From: SYIM01 sp041182885
GTDB lineage: Bacteria; Pseudomonadota; Gammaproteobacteria; Burkholderiales; Burkholderiaceae_E
Assembly: GCA_049423065.1 (NCBI GenBank)
Contig: JBMSQB010000127.1
Span: 1 to 8,928 of the forward strand
Length of the DNA: 8,928 nucleotides
Direction of reading: 5' to 3'
The translations under genes were made by a program, and so were the position numbers. Each line of letters opens with the position of its first letter. Position 1 is the stretch's first letter. Shown piece after piece: positions 1 to 6,043 of this stretch. Under the pieces are notes generated by a model that worked only from the letters and a program-made list of their open reading frames with translations, did no database searches and had not been told where the DNA came from.

Positions 1-42
1 GCGACCGCGCTACTTGGCGACTGCGCTACTTGGCGACTGCGC
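1..42. repeat. 16-bp direct tandem repeat across the orn stop codon
   Basis: The unit TACTTGGCGACTGCGC (plus strand) occurs exactly at 11-26 and again at 27-42. A partial copy with one mismatch lies at 1-10, where the window is cut. The orn stop codon (minus-strand TAG, 26-28) spans the junction of the two full units, and the same TAG recurs at 10-12. Losing one unit would therefore leave the protein end (AVAK-stop) unchanged. The array may continue left of the window. It looks like a slippage product. Confidence 0.85.
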
Positions 43-607
43 TTGCGGGCGCGGCAGCCTGTCCAATGAAGTGATCGCGATAAAAACGCAGTTCATCAAT
101 GGACTCAAAGATGTCGGCCAGCGCTGTATGCGCGCCGCGCTTGCCAAACTTGCGCGCCACCTCGGGACGCCAGCGCCGGCAAAGTTCCTTGAGCGTGCTC
201 ACATCGAGATTGCGGTAGTGAAAAAAGGATTCGAGCCTGGGCATATGGCGGGCCATGAAGCGCCGGTCCTGGCAGATGGAATTGCCGCACATCGGCGACT
301 TGCCCGACGGCACCCAGGGCGCCAGAAAATCAAGCAACGCCTGCTCGGCGCTTGCCTCCGACCAGGGTGAGACGCGCACGCGATCGATCAGCCCGGAGCG
401 CTTGTGCGTGCTCTGGTTCCATTGGTCCATGCCGCCCAGCACCTCATCAGTCTGCCGGATTGCAAAGGATTCGCTCTGCGCGCGCACGGTGAGCGACTCA
501 TCGGTGATCACCAGCGCGACCTCGATGATGCGATCATGATCGGGCCGCAGGCCGGTCATCTCCATGTCGACCCATACCAGCAGCGATTCATCAGGTGCCT
601 GTGACAT
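26..607 (-). CDS. orn: Oligoribonuclease (DEDDh 3'-5' exoribonuclease)
   Basis: Orn degrades 2-5 nt RNA oligonucleotides, and in many bacteria the c-di-GMP breakdown product pGpG, to mononucleotides in the cytoplasm. The 193-residue protein shows the DEDDh catalytic set: D14 and E16 in WVDMEMTGL, D114 in GNSICQDRRF, and H160 and D165 in GAHTALADIFESIDEL. The end FYRDHF is typical of the family. I chose the ATG at 607 because GGAGG lies 10 bases upstream and the family N-terminus starts close to the DxE motif; the frame stays open to 652, but that extension has no family character. The length is slightly above the roughly 180 residues of enteric Orn because of an Ala-rich tail (AAAPASAVAK) running into the tandem repeat. 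It is divergent from the M48 peptidase gene, with only 32 bases between start codons. Confidence 0.97.
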   Translation of the reverse strand: MSQAPDESLLVWVDMEMTGLRPDHDRIIEVALVITDESLTVRAQSESFAIRQTDEVLGGMDQWNQSTHKRSGLIDRVRVSPWSEASAEQALLDFLAPWVPSGKSPMCGNSICQDRRFMARHMPRLESFFHYRNLDVSTLKELCRRWRPEVARKFGKRGAHTALADIFESIDELRFYRDHFIGQAAAPASAVAK

Positions 608-610
608 AAT
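602..610 (+). promoter_or_regulatory. Candidate extended -10 promoter for the M48-rsgA pair
   Basis: TGACATAAT contains the extended -10 TG, then one base, then CATAAT, which matches TATAAT at 5 of 6 positions. No convincing -35 lies 16-18 bases upstream. It is about 30 bases before the ATG at 640 and overlaps the orn start codon. With only 32 bases between divergent starts, the promoters of both genes must overlap coding sequence. The assignment rests on position and consensus match only. Confidence 0.3.
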
Positions 611-639
611 CAACGATCCTCCGGGCGTCATTCTCACAC

Positions 640-1962
640 ATGCCAGACGCACACTCCCCCGGCTCTGCCTCCATCGCCTTCACCCTGCTCTTTCTGTTTG
701 CGCTCGTCGGGTCCACGCTGCTGCGGCTGTGGCTCGCCGGCCGGCAGGTTCGGCATGTTGCGCAGCATCGTTCATCGGTGCCTGCCGCCTTTGCCGACCG
801 CATCACACTCGCCCAGCACCAGCGTGCGGCCGACTACACCGCCGCGCGAGTGCATCTGGGCATCCTCGAGATGCTTGCACAGGCTGCCTGGCTGATCGTG
901 CTCACCGTGCTGGGCGGGCTCCAGTTTTTCATCATGGCAAGCGGTCTCCTGCCGGAGTCCCTCGGCTGGTTGCGCCCGCTTCTGCTGCTGGTTCTGGCCA
1001 GCGTCACCAGCGCACTGATCGACATGCCTTTTGCCTGGTGGCGTCAGTTCAGGCTCGAGCAACGCTTCGGCTTCAACCGGATGACGCCAGCGCTCTTCAT
1101 CGCCGACGCGCTGAAGGGCGCACTTGTCATGACGGTTCTGGGGCTGCCTTTGGCCGCAGCAGTGCTCGCCCTGATGGACGCTGCGGGTCCACTGTGGTGG
1201 CTCTGGGCGTGGTGCGTATGGATGGGATTCAACATCGTGGTGCTGCTGGTTTATCCCACGCTGATCGCGCCGCTCTTCAACCGCTTCGAGCCCTTGCCCC
1301 AGGGCGAGATCCGTGAACGGGTGGAGCAGCTGCTCGCCCGTACCGGGTTCGCGGCCGGCGGCCTGTTCGTCATGGACGGCAGCCGTCGCTCCGCGCACGG
1401 CAATGCCTACTTCACCGGCTTTGGCCGCTCGCGACGCATTGTGTTCTTCGACACGCTGCTCAATCAGCTGAACGCCGATGAAATCGAGGCGGTGCTCGCC
1501 CACGAACTCGGCCACTTCCGGCTGAAGCATCTGGTGAAACGGCTGGTGATGATGTCGGTCGCCAGCCTGGCCGCGCTCGCGCTACTGGGCTGGTTGAGTG
1601 AGCAAACCTGGTTCTACGAAGGGCTGGGCGTCTCGCCCGATGCGGTCACCCGCAACGCCTCGGCGCTGCTGCTCTTCATGCTGGTGGTGCCGGTGTTCGG
1701 TTTCCTGCTGGCACCGCTGGGCAGCTGGCTGTCACGGCGCGATGAATTCGCCGCCGACGCGTGGGCCGCAGCACTCACCGGACCGCAGCCGCTCGCGAGC
1801 GCGCTTCTCAAGCTCTACCAGGACAACGCGGCCACGCTCACCCCCGACTCGCTTTACTCGGCGGTTTACGACTCGCACCCCCCTGCCCCGCAGCGAATCG
1901 GCAGACTGCTTGCTGCCGGCCCCGCGCAGCCGGGCCGGGCCACCGCGTCGGCGCCTGCTTGA
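640..1962 (+). CDS. M48 family zinc metallopeptidase, Ste24/CAAX-protease-like, integral membrane
   Basis: This is a 440-residue membrane peptidase of the Ste24 (M48) type. Bacterial members are thought to act in membrane-protein quality control, and the substrate here cannot be read from sequence. The zinc site is HELGH (H288, E289, H292), with the third ligand likely E369 in RRDEFAAD. The conserved DGSRRSAHGNAYFTGFG block (246-262) and DSHPPAPQRI (411-420) are both present. Hydrophobic segments lie near 11-33, 74-100, 110-128, 158-180, 186-210, 301-318 and 340-362, so the catalytic helix sits between membrane spans. The ATG at 640 has no clear Shine-Dalgarno sequence, but a hydrophobic helix follows directly, as expected. 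The C-terminal GPAQPGRATASAPA is low-complexity. The stop overlaps the probable TTG start of rsgA, so the two are very likely co-transcribed and translationally coupled. Confidence 0.95.
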   Translation: MPDAHSPGSASIAFTLLFLFALVGSTLLRLWLAGRQVRHVAQHRSSVPAAFADRITLAQHQRAADYTAARVHLGILEMLAQAAWLIVLTVLGGLQFFIMASGLLPESLGWLRPLLLLVLASVTSALIDMPFAWWRQFRLEQRFGFNRMTPALFIADALKGALVMTVLGLPLAAAVLALMDAAGPLWWLWAWCVWMGFNIVVLLVYPTLIAPLFNRFEPLPQGEIRERVEQLLARTGFAAGGLFVMDGSRRSAHGNAYFTGFGRSRRIVFFDTLLNQLNADEIEAVLAHELGHFRLKHLVKRLVMMSVASLAALALLGWLSEQTWFYEGLGVSPDAVTRNASALLLFMLVVPVFGFLLAPLGSWLSRRDEFAADAWAAALTGPQPLASALLKLYQDNAATLTPDSLYSAVYDSHPPAPQRIGRLLAAGPAQPGRATASAPA

Positions 1963-2861
1963 ACCAGACCGTCGGCACCGTCATCGCCTCGCACGGCCGC
2001 CAGCTTCTGGTGGCCGTTGACAGCGAGACCGCACCACCGCGCGAGGCTGTCACGCGTGGGCGCCGCAGCGACTGCTGTGTTGGCGATCGGGTTGCCCTCA
2101 CCCTGATCGGTGACCGCCAGGCCGCCATCGAGAAGATCCTGCCGCGCACCAACCTCGTCATGCGAAGCGATGCCGGCCGCAGCAAAGCCCTGGCAGCCAA
2201 CGTGGATCGGGTCGCTGTGGTGGTAAGCGCCGAGCCGCCGTTCTCCGAAGAACTCCTGATGCGTGTGCTCGCCGTGGCCGCCAACGAGGAGATCCCCGCC
2301 ATCATCGTGGCCGGCAAGTGCGACCTTCGCGATGCGCATGCGCAGATCGAGCCCCGGCTTGCCCTCTATGAATCGCTGGGCTGGCCAGTGGCACGGATCA
2401 GCGTGCGCACCGAGCCTGAAGCCAGCCTGCGTGCGCTCGTGCCGCACCTGGGCGGTCAACGCACGCTGCTGCTGGGGCAGAGTGGCATGGGCAAATCAAC
2501 GCTCGTGAATCTGTTGGTGCCGCATGCCGATCAGGCGACCCGAGAAATTTCGGTGGCACTCTCAAGCGGCCGTCACACCACGAGCTTCTGCCGAATGTTC
2601 GGTCACAGCGAGCGGCTGCCCGAGGGCTCCACGGTGATCGACTCGCCGGGATTCCAGCTGTTTGGCATTGCCCACCTGTCACGCTCGCAACTGATGCACG
2701 CGCTGCCCGATTTCCGGCCGCTGCTGGGCCAGTGCCGGTTCGGCAACTGCCTGCATCGGGACGAGCCAGGCTGTGCCGTGCACGAGGGGATCCGGTCGGG
2801 CAGGGTCGATGGACGAAGGCATCAGCTTTACCTGTCGATGCTGCACGACTCGCTCAGCTAA
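1959..2861 (+). CDS. rsgA: Ribosome small subunit maturation GTPase RsgA (YjeQ)
   Basis: RsgA is a circularly permuted GTPase that checks late 30S assembly and releases RimM-type and RbfA-type factors. From a TTG start it has 300 residues. The order is an N-terminal OB-fold (about 1-70), then G4 (GKCDL, 119-123), G1 (GQSGMGKS, 173-180), the switch region SSGRHTTSF, G3 (DSPGF, 228-232) and a zinc finger C259-x4-C264-x-H266-x5-C272. Both the permuted order and the zinc spacing match the family. The frame is open upstream to an ATG at 1761, but that stretch is the M48 gene read out of frame. The TTG at 1959 shares bases with the M48 stop (TTGA) and places LNQTVGTVIASHGRQ as a normal RsgA N-terminus. 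G4 normally reads NKxD; here the Asn is Gly. Confidence 0.95.
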   Translation: MNQTVGTVIASHGRQLLVAVDSETAPPREAVTRGRRSDCCVGDRVALTLIGDRQAAIEKILPRTNLVMRSDAGRSKALAANVDRVAVVVSAEPPFSEELLMRVLAVAANEEIPAIIVAGKCDLRDAHAQIEPRLALYESLGWPVARISVRTEPEASLRALVPHLGGQRTLLLGQSGMGKSTLVNLLVPHADQATREISVALSSGRHTTSFCRMFGHSERLPEGSTVIDSPGFQLFGIAHLSRSQLMHALPDFRPLLGQCRFGNCLHRDEPGCAVHEGIRSGRVDGRRHQLYLSMLHDSLS

Positions 2862-2868
2862 AGCGCGG

Positions 2869-3840
2869 CTACTGTCCCAGCCAGGCCGCCACGCTCACCA
2901 TGGCAAACAGGCCGGCCCAGAGAATGACCGACCGCCAGACCAGTCCGACGGCGCTTCGCAGGCCGCCCGCATCGGGTGCCACGCCCTGCCACTCGAAGCC
3001 CTGATCGCCCGAGGCCCACCGCGCCTCGAGCGCAGGCTCGGCAATGCGCATGCCGAGCGCACCGCCACCTGCTGCAAGAAGCAGCGCACGCTGTTCGCTT
3101 CCAGTGCCCGCAGCCACTGCACCACGCCAGCAGAACACCGCGTCCTCGAAGTTGCCGACAATTGCAAAACCCGCTGCCGAGAGCCGGACCGGCAGCCAGT
3201 CGATCAGCTTGTAGAGCAGTCCGGCAGCCGCGCCATAGGGTTCGTTCACCTTGGACTCGCCGTGGGTGACGGGTGAATCCCAGCGGCGGGCGAGCGACTC
3301 GGCCAGCCGGTAGAGAACCGGTCCGATCGGACCTGGCAGGATCATGTACCAGAAGAGCGGCGCAAACACGTGACGATGCGAGGCGACCAGCGCATGGGCG
3401 ATCGCGATGCGGCAGACCACCTCCACCGACGCATCACGCGGGGGCATGTCGATCCGGTCATCGGATGACGACGCAGCCAGCCACCGTTCGAGTACCCGCC
3501 GGGCGCCGGGCAGGTCGTCAGCGGCCAGGACCACCTGAATTTCGGTGAACGCGTGGCTGAACTGCCGGAACCCCACCGTGAGGTAAAGCACCAGAATATG
3601 GAAGATGACCACGGCCGTCAGGTGGATTTGCGAAGCCACCCAGTCACCCAGCCCGACCAGGCCCACCGTCACCACCGCCATCGTTGCCCAGCCGATGGCG
3701 CCGTGCTGACGCTGACCGGCGTCGGTGCTGCCACGAATCAGGTCGGCGAGCCCGCCGACCAGCCGATGCGCCGCATTGTTGGCCGGCAGTGGACGGACCT
3801 GCTCAATCAGCAGTGCGATGACCAGTGCGATGAATCCCAC
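2869..3840 (-). CDS. CobD/CbiB-family membrane protein, probably not cobalamin biosynthetic
   Basis: This is a 323-residue membrane protein. The start MGFIALVIALLIEQVRPL and the block APLFWYMILPGPIGPVLYRLAESLARRW (160-187) are recognisable relatives of CobD/CbiB, the adenosylcobinamide-phosphate synthase of B12 synthesis. Hydrophobic segments lie near 2-12, 49-67, 73-90, 150-180 and 300-320. The Glu-Asn-Thr-x-Asp-Gly region that precedes APLFW in true CbiB is replaced by HALVASHRHV (149-158), and no other cob genes are nearby. I therefore infer a paralogue of unknown role, as seen in this chromosomal position in Burkholderiales. The start is GTG, 12 bases after the Nudix stop, so it is probably co-transcribed with that gene. 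It converges on rsgA with 7 bases between stop codons and no terminator visible. Confidence 0.85.
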   Translation of the reverse strand: MGFIALVIALLIEQVRPLPANNAAHRLVGGLADLIRGSTDAGQRQHGAIGWATMAVVTVGLVGLGDWVASQIHLTAVVIFHILVLYLTVGFRQFSHAFTEIQVVLAADDLPGARRVLERWLAASSSDDRIDMPPRDASVEVVCRIAIAHALVASHRHVFAPLFWYMILPGPIGPVLYRLAESLARRWDSPVTHGESKVNEPYGAAAGLLYKLIDWLPVRLSAAGFAIVGNFEDAVFCWRGAVAAGTGSEQRALLLAAGGGALGMRIAEPALEARWASGDQGFEWQGVAPDAGGLRSAVGLVWRSVILWAGLFAMVSVAAWLGQ

Positions 3841-3852
3841 GATCAGACGGTC

Positions 3853-4521
3853 TCAGGCAGAAAGCATGCGGTAGAGGTTGCGAAGCATGGCCGCGGTGGC
3901 GCCCCAGATGAAGTATTCCACTTCTGTATCGGGCGAACGCCAGGGCATGGCAAAGAACAGGCGTTCACCATCGTCCGAGAGGATACGACGACGCTGATGA
4001 TGTTGCGGGTTCATCAGGAATTCGAGAGGGACTTCGAAGACATCGGCCACTTCGTTGGGATCGGGCCTCAGCTCGAAACCAGGTTCGAGGAGGCCAACCA
4101 CCGGCGTGACGCGAAATCCGGTGCCCGTGACGTACTCGGGCATGGTACCGATGACCTCGATTCGCGAAGACTCGATCCCCACCTCCTCGTGCACTTCACG
4201 CAGCGCCGTGGCAAGTGGTGACGCGTCCTGTTCGTCCTGGCGTCCGCCAGGGAAAGCGACCTGACCCGAATGCCGCCTCAGGTGAGCGGTGCGGCGTGTG
4301 AGAAGGACGGTGGGCCGGGCGCGATGTTGAACGATGGGCACCAGCACCGCTGCCGGGCGCGAAGTGGCAAGCAGCCCCGAGCGATCGGACAACAGTTCTG
4401 GCTCCCAGGCCGGCGGACTGGCAAAACGGGTTCGCAACGCCGGCGCGAGCAGGCGATCGGGTGGGACCGGGGGCAGCCGCTCATCGACCACGACCACCGG
4501 CCACTGACGGGGATCGACCAT
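3853..4521 (-). CDS. Nudix hydrolase, CoA pyrophosphatase type (NudL-like)
   Basis: The likely role is hydrolysis of coenzyme A or its derivatives to 3',5'-ADP and phosphopantetheine. The 222-residue protein has the CoA-specific signature LLTRRTAHLRRHSGQVAFPGG at about 73-93, immediately before the Nudix box ending REVHEEVGI (108-116), whose glutamates bind the metal. The substrate assignment follows from that signature and is not proven. The frame is open back to 4683, but that stretch is rplS in another frame. The ATG at 4521 gives MVDPRQWPVV and a family-like length. Its Shine-Dalgarno is weak, and a 10-bp hairpin (4533-4559) ends 11 bases upstream. A TTG at 4545 inside that hairpin is a less likely alternative. 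The gene follows rplS by 52 bases. Confidence 0.93.
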   Translation of the reverse strand: MVDPRQWPVVVVDERLPPVPPDRLLAPALRTRFASPPAWEPELLSDRSGLLATSRPAAVLVPIVQHRARPTVLLTRRTAHLRRHSGQVAFPGGRQDEQDASPLATALREVHEEVGIESSRIEVIGTMPEYVTGTGFRVTPVVGLLEPGFELRPDPNEVADVFEVPLEFLMNPQHHQRRRILSDDGERLFFAMPWRSPDTEVEYFIWGATAAMLRNLYRMLSA

Positions 4522-4532
4522 GACGCTGCGAG

Positions 4533-4559
4533 GGTCGGGCCTCAAGGGCAGGCCCGACC
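4533..4559 (-). terminator. Perfect 10-bp stem-loop between rplS and the Nudix gene
   Basis: GGTCGGGCCT (4533-4542) and AGGCCCGACC (4550-4559) are perfect inverted complements around a 7-base loop. On the minus strand the stem begins 14 bases after the rplS stop and ends 11 bases before the Nudix ATG. There is no T-tract on either strand, so it is not a classical intrinsic terminator. It may mark or protect the 3' end of the trmD operon transcript, slow polymerase, or cover the Nudix ribosome binding region. The hairpin is certain as sequence, but its function is inferred. Confidence 0.55.
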
Positions 4560-4573
4560 AACCGCGACAGCGA

Positions 4574-4960
4574 TCAGGCGGACTTCGCCGCGCTCGGGCT
4601 GGCTTTGCCCGTGAGCTTTTCGCGGATACGCGCCGACTTGCCGGAACGGCTGCGGAGGTAGTAAAGCTTCGCACGGCGCACATCGCCCCGGCGCTTCACC
4701 TCGATGCTTGCGATCAGCGGCGAGTAGAGCTGGAACGTACGCTCAACGCCTTCGCCAGACGAGATCTTGCGGACGATGAACGAGGAATTGAGACCACGAT
4801 TGCGCTTGGCGATGACCACGCCCTCGTAGGCCTGAACCCGCTTGCGCGCGCCTTCAACCACGTTGACGCTGACGATGACCGTATCGCCGGGCGAGAAGAC
4901 AGGAATTTTCTTGCCCAGACGGGCGATTTCTTCCTGCTCGAGCTGCTTGATGAGATCCAT
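4574..4960 (-). CDS. rplS: 50S ribosomal protein L19
   Basis: L19 lies at the 30S-50S interface. The 128-residue product is recognisable throughout: MDLIKQLEQEEI, FSPGDTVIVSV, VVEGARKRVQAYEGVVIAKRNRGLNSSFIVRKIS, GEGVERTFQLYSP and RRGDVRRAKLYYLRSRSGKSARIREKL. It ends in a short Ala/Ser/Lys tail (ASPSAAKSA). The ATG at 4960 has AAGGAG 7 bases upstream, the strongest ribosome site in the operon. The frame stays open to 5071, but that part has no L19 character. It is the last gene of the trmD operon, separated from trmD by 256 bases. Confidence 0.98.
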   Translation of the reverse strand: MDLIKQLEQEEIARLGKKIPVFSPGDTVIVSVNVVEGARKRVQAYEGVVIAKRNRGLNSSFIVRKISSGEGVERTFQLYSPLIASIEVKRRGDVRRAKLYYLRSRSGKSARIREKLTGKASPSAAKSA

Positions 4961-5216
4961 TGAATGCTCCTTGAGCCATCGTCGCGGGCCTCTGCAGCGA
5001 AAGCACGCGCCGGGCACAAGCCAAACAGCGCGAACCCACCTGCAAGAGCTTGCGGTGCCACGAAGACACACGCTCGCGGGTAAAAGAATCCCGAAGGATC
5101 AACCCGGGCCATGCGAGAGGATGGAAAACCGGAAAGTGGCAGAGATGAACCCAGACTTTCCGCCCTGTACTCCGGATTTTTGTTCCAGAGAACCCTCGAT
5201 TCTATGCTGAAATCGC
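4961..5216 (-). promoter_or_regulatory. Long trmD-rplS intergenic region, probable rplS leader
   Basis: These 256 non-coding bases stand out in an operon whose other gaps are 11 and 78 bases. Reading on the minus strand, the region holds a candidate promoter at its start, a nested hairpin with a UUCG loop in the middle, and the AAGGAG site just before the L19 start. The short open frame beginning at 5112 overlaps rplS in another frame and shows no Shine-Dalgarno or family resemblance, so I do not call it a gene. Confidence 0.5.
5077..5106 (-). other. Nested hairpin with cUUCGg tetraloop in the rplS leader
   Basis: On the minus strand, ATCC-TTCG-GGAT forms a short stem closed by the extra-stable C(UUCG)G tetraloop, extended by a G-T pair (5087-5100). 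It is enclosed by an outer CGGGT/ACCCG stem (5102-5106 with 5077-5081). A CTTTT stretch follows the inner stem, so inner and outer pairing could compete, or it could act as a weak terminator. The pairing is visible, but no known leader family is recognised. Confidence 0.4.
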
Positions 5217-5228
5217 TCAGCGAGGCAA
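5199..5228 (-). promoter_or_regulatory. Candidate sigma-70 promoter for rplS
   Basis: On the minus strand, TTGCCT (5223-5228) and TAGAAT (5199-5204) are separated by 18 bases. The -10 matches consensus at 5 of 6 positions and the -35 at 4 of 6. The -35 lies in the last codons of trmD. Transcription would begin near 5192, giving a leader of about 230 bases before rplS. The -10 is the same hexamer as in the rpsP promoter candidate. Confidence 0.4.
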
Positions 5229-6032
5229 AACCTGACCCGAGATGAAGGCCTCGTCGGCCGCGCTCAACCGCCCATCGCGACGTGCGGCCTCGAGCAGGTC
5301 AGGGCGCTTTCTCAGTGTCGCAACCAGCGCCTGCTCACGCCGCCAGCGGGCAATCCGCTCGTGATGCCCGGAGAGCAGCACCTCGGGAACCGCGAGACCT
5401 TCGAACAACTCGGGGCGGGTGTAGTGCGGACAATCGAGCAGGCCCGCCGCGAACGACTCCTGTTGGGCCGAGTTCGAATCGTTGAGCGCGCCCGGCAAAT
5501 GACGAACCGCTGCGTCCATCACCATCATCGCCGGCAACTCTCCCCCGGACACGACGAAGTCGCCAATCGACCACTCATCATCGACATGGCGATCGAGCAG
5601 TCGCTGATCGATCGCCTCGTAGCGACCCGCGATCAGGATCGCCCCCGACGATGCGGCAAGCTCTCTCGCGCGCGCGTCGGAAAAGCGTTTCCCCTGCGGC
5701 GACAGCGCAATGACCGGTGCAGAGCCCGATCCCGCCCCTGCTCCCGCCCCTGCCCCCGCTCCCGCGCCAGCATCGGCGTCGATCCCGGTTCCGCGCCGGT
5801 CGGCGCGCACCGCTGCGATTGTCTCGGCCAGCGGCTGCGCGAGCATCACCATGCCAGGGCCACCGCCGTAAGGTCGATCATCAACCGTCTTCCAGGCGTC
5901 GTGGGTGAAGTCGCGCGGATTCCAGCAGCGCAGCTGCCAGAGCCCGCGCTGAAGCGCGCGCCCGGTGATGCCGTGACGCGTGATCGCATCGGCCATGTCG
6001 GGAAACAGCGTGATCAGATCGAACCGAAGCAC
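5217..6032 (-). CDS. trmD: tRNA (guanine-N1-)-methyltransferase TrmD, with Gly-Ala linker insert
   Basis: TrmD makes m1G37 in tRNAs using S-adenosylmethionine, which prevents +1 frameshifting. The 271-residue protein has the start MLRFDLITLFPDM, RPYGGGPGMVM (53-63), ALSPQGKRF (109-117), GRYEAIDQR (136-144), the catalytic-region run DEWSIGDFVVSGGELPAM (152-169), and CPHYTRPELFEGLAVPEVLLSGHH (201-224). These cover the trefoil-knot cofactor site and the C-terminal helical domain. It exceeds the usual roughly 250 residues because of a Gly-Ala run (about 86-104) in the loop before the first knot strand. The start is GTG, 11 bases after the rimM stop, with only a weak GGA upstream. The stop is followed by the long rplS leader. 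Confidence 0.97.
   Translation of the reverse strand: MLRFDLITLFPDMADAITRHGITGRALQRGLWQLRCWNPRDFTHDAWKTVDDRPYGGGPGMVMLAQPLAETIAAVRADRRGTGIDADAGAGAGAGAGAGAGSGSAPVIALSPQGKRFSDARARELAASSGAILIAGRYEAIDQRLLDRHVDDEWSIGDFVVSGGELPAMMVMDAAVRHLPGALNDSNSAQQESFAAGLLDCPHYTRPELFEGLAVPEVLLSGHHERIARWRREQALVATLRKRPDLLEAARRDGRLSAADEAFISGQVLPR
5731..5766 (-). repeat. G-rich imperfect 12-bp repeat inside trmD encoding (Gly-Ala)n
   Basis: On the coding strand the pattern GGGGCGGGAGCA and close variants repeats about three times, encoding alternating Ala and Gly. It contains six runs of 3-5 G (complement of C-runs at 5731-5733, 5735-5738, 5743-5745, 5747-5750, 5753-5757 and 5761-5763) separated by 1-4 bases. This fits the G-quadruplex consensus in both the mRNA and the coding DNA strand. 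Codons vary between GGA/GGG and GCA/GCG while the dipeptide is kept. Confidence 0.8.
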
Positions 6033-6043
6033 GTGAGCATCCG

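Noticed and set aside
772..1530. 252-codon open frame on the minus strand opposite the M48 gene
   Set aside because: It lies wholly inside a gene with clear catalytic motifs, has the Gln/Arg/His-rich composition of an antisense shadow in GC-rich DNA, and matches no family I recognise.
1838..2459. Minus-strand open frames opposite rsgA and the M48 3' end
   Set aside because: They are two overlapping antisense frames in the same place, opposite a gene with intact G motifs. Neither has support.
3553..4221. 222-codon plus-strand open frame opposite the Nudix and CobD-like genes
   Set aside because: It is antisense to two recognisable proteins, has low-complexity His/Asp/Arg composition and no ribosome site. 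It is an effect of codon bias.
4714..5112. 132-codon minus-strand frame starting in the rplS leader
   Set aside because: Most of it is rplS read in another frame. There is no Shine-Dalgarno at its ATG, and the part in the leader alone looks like no known leader peptide.
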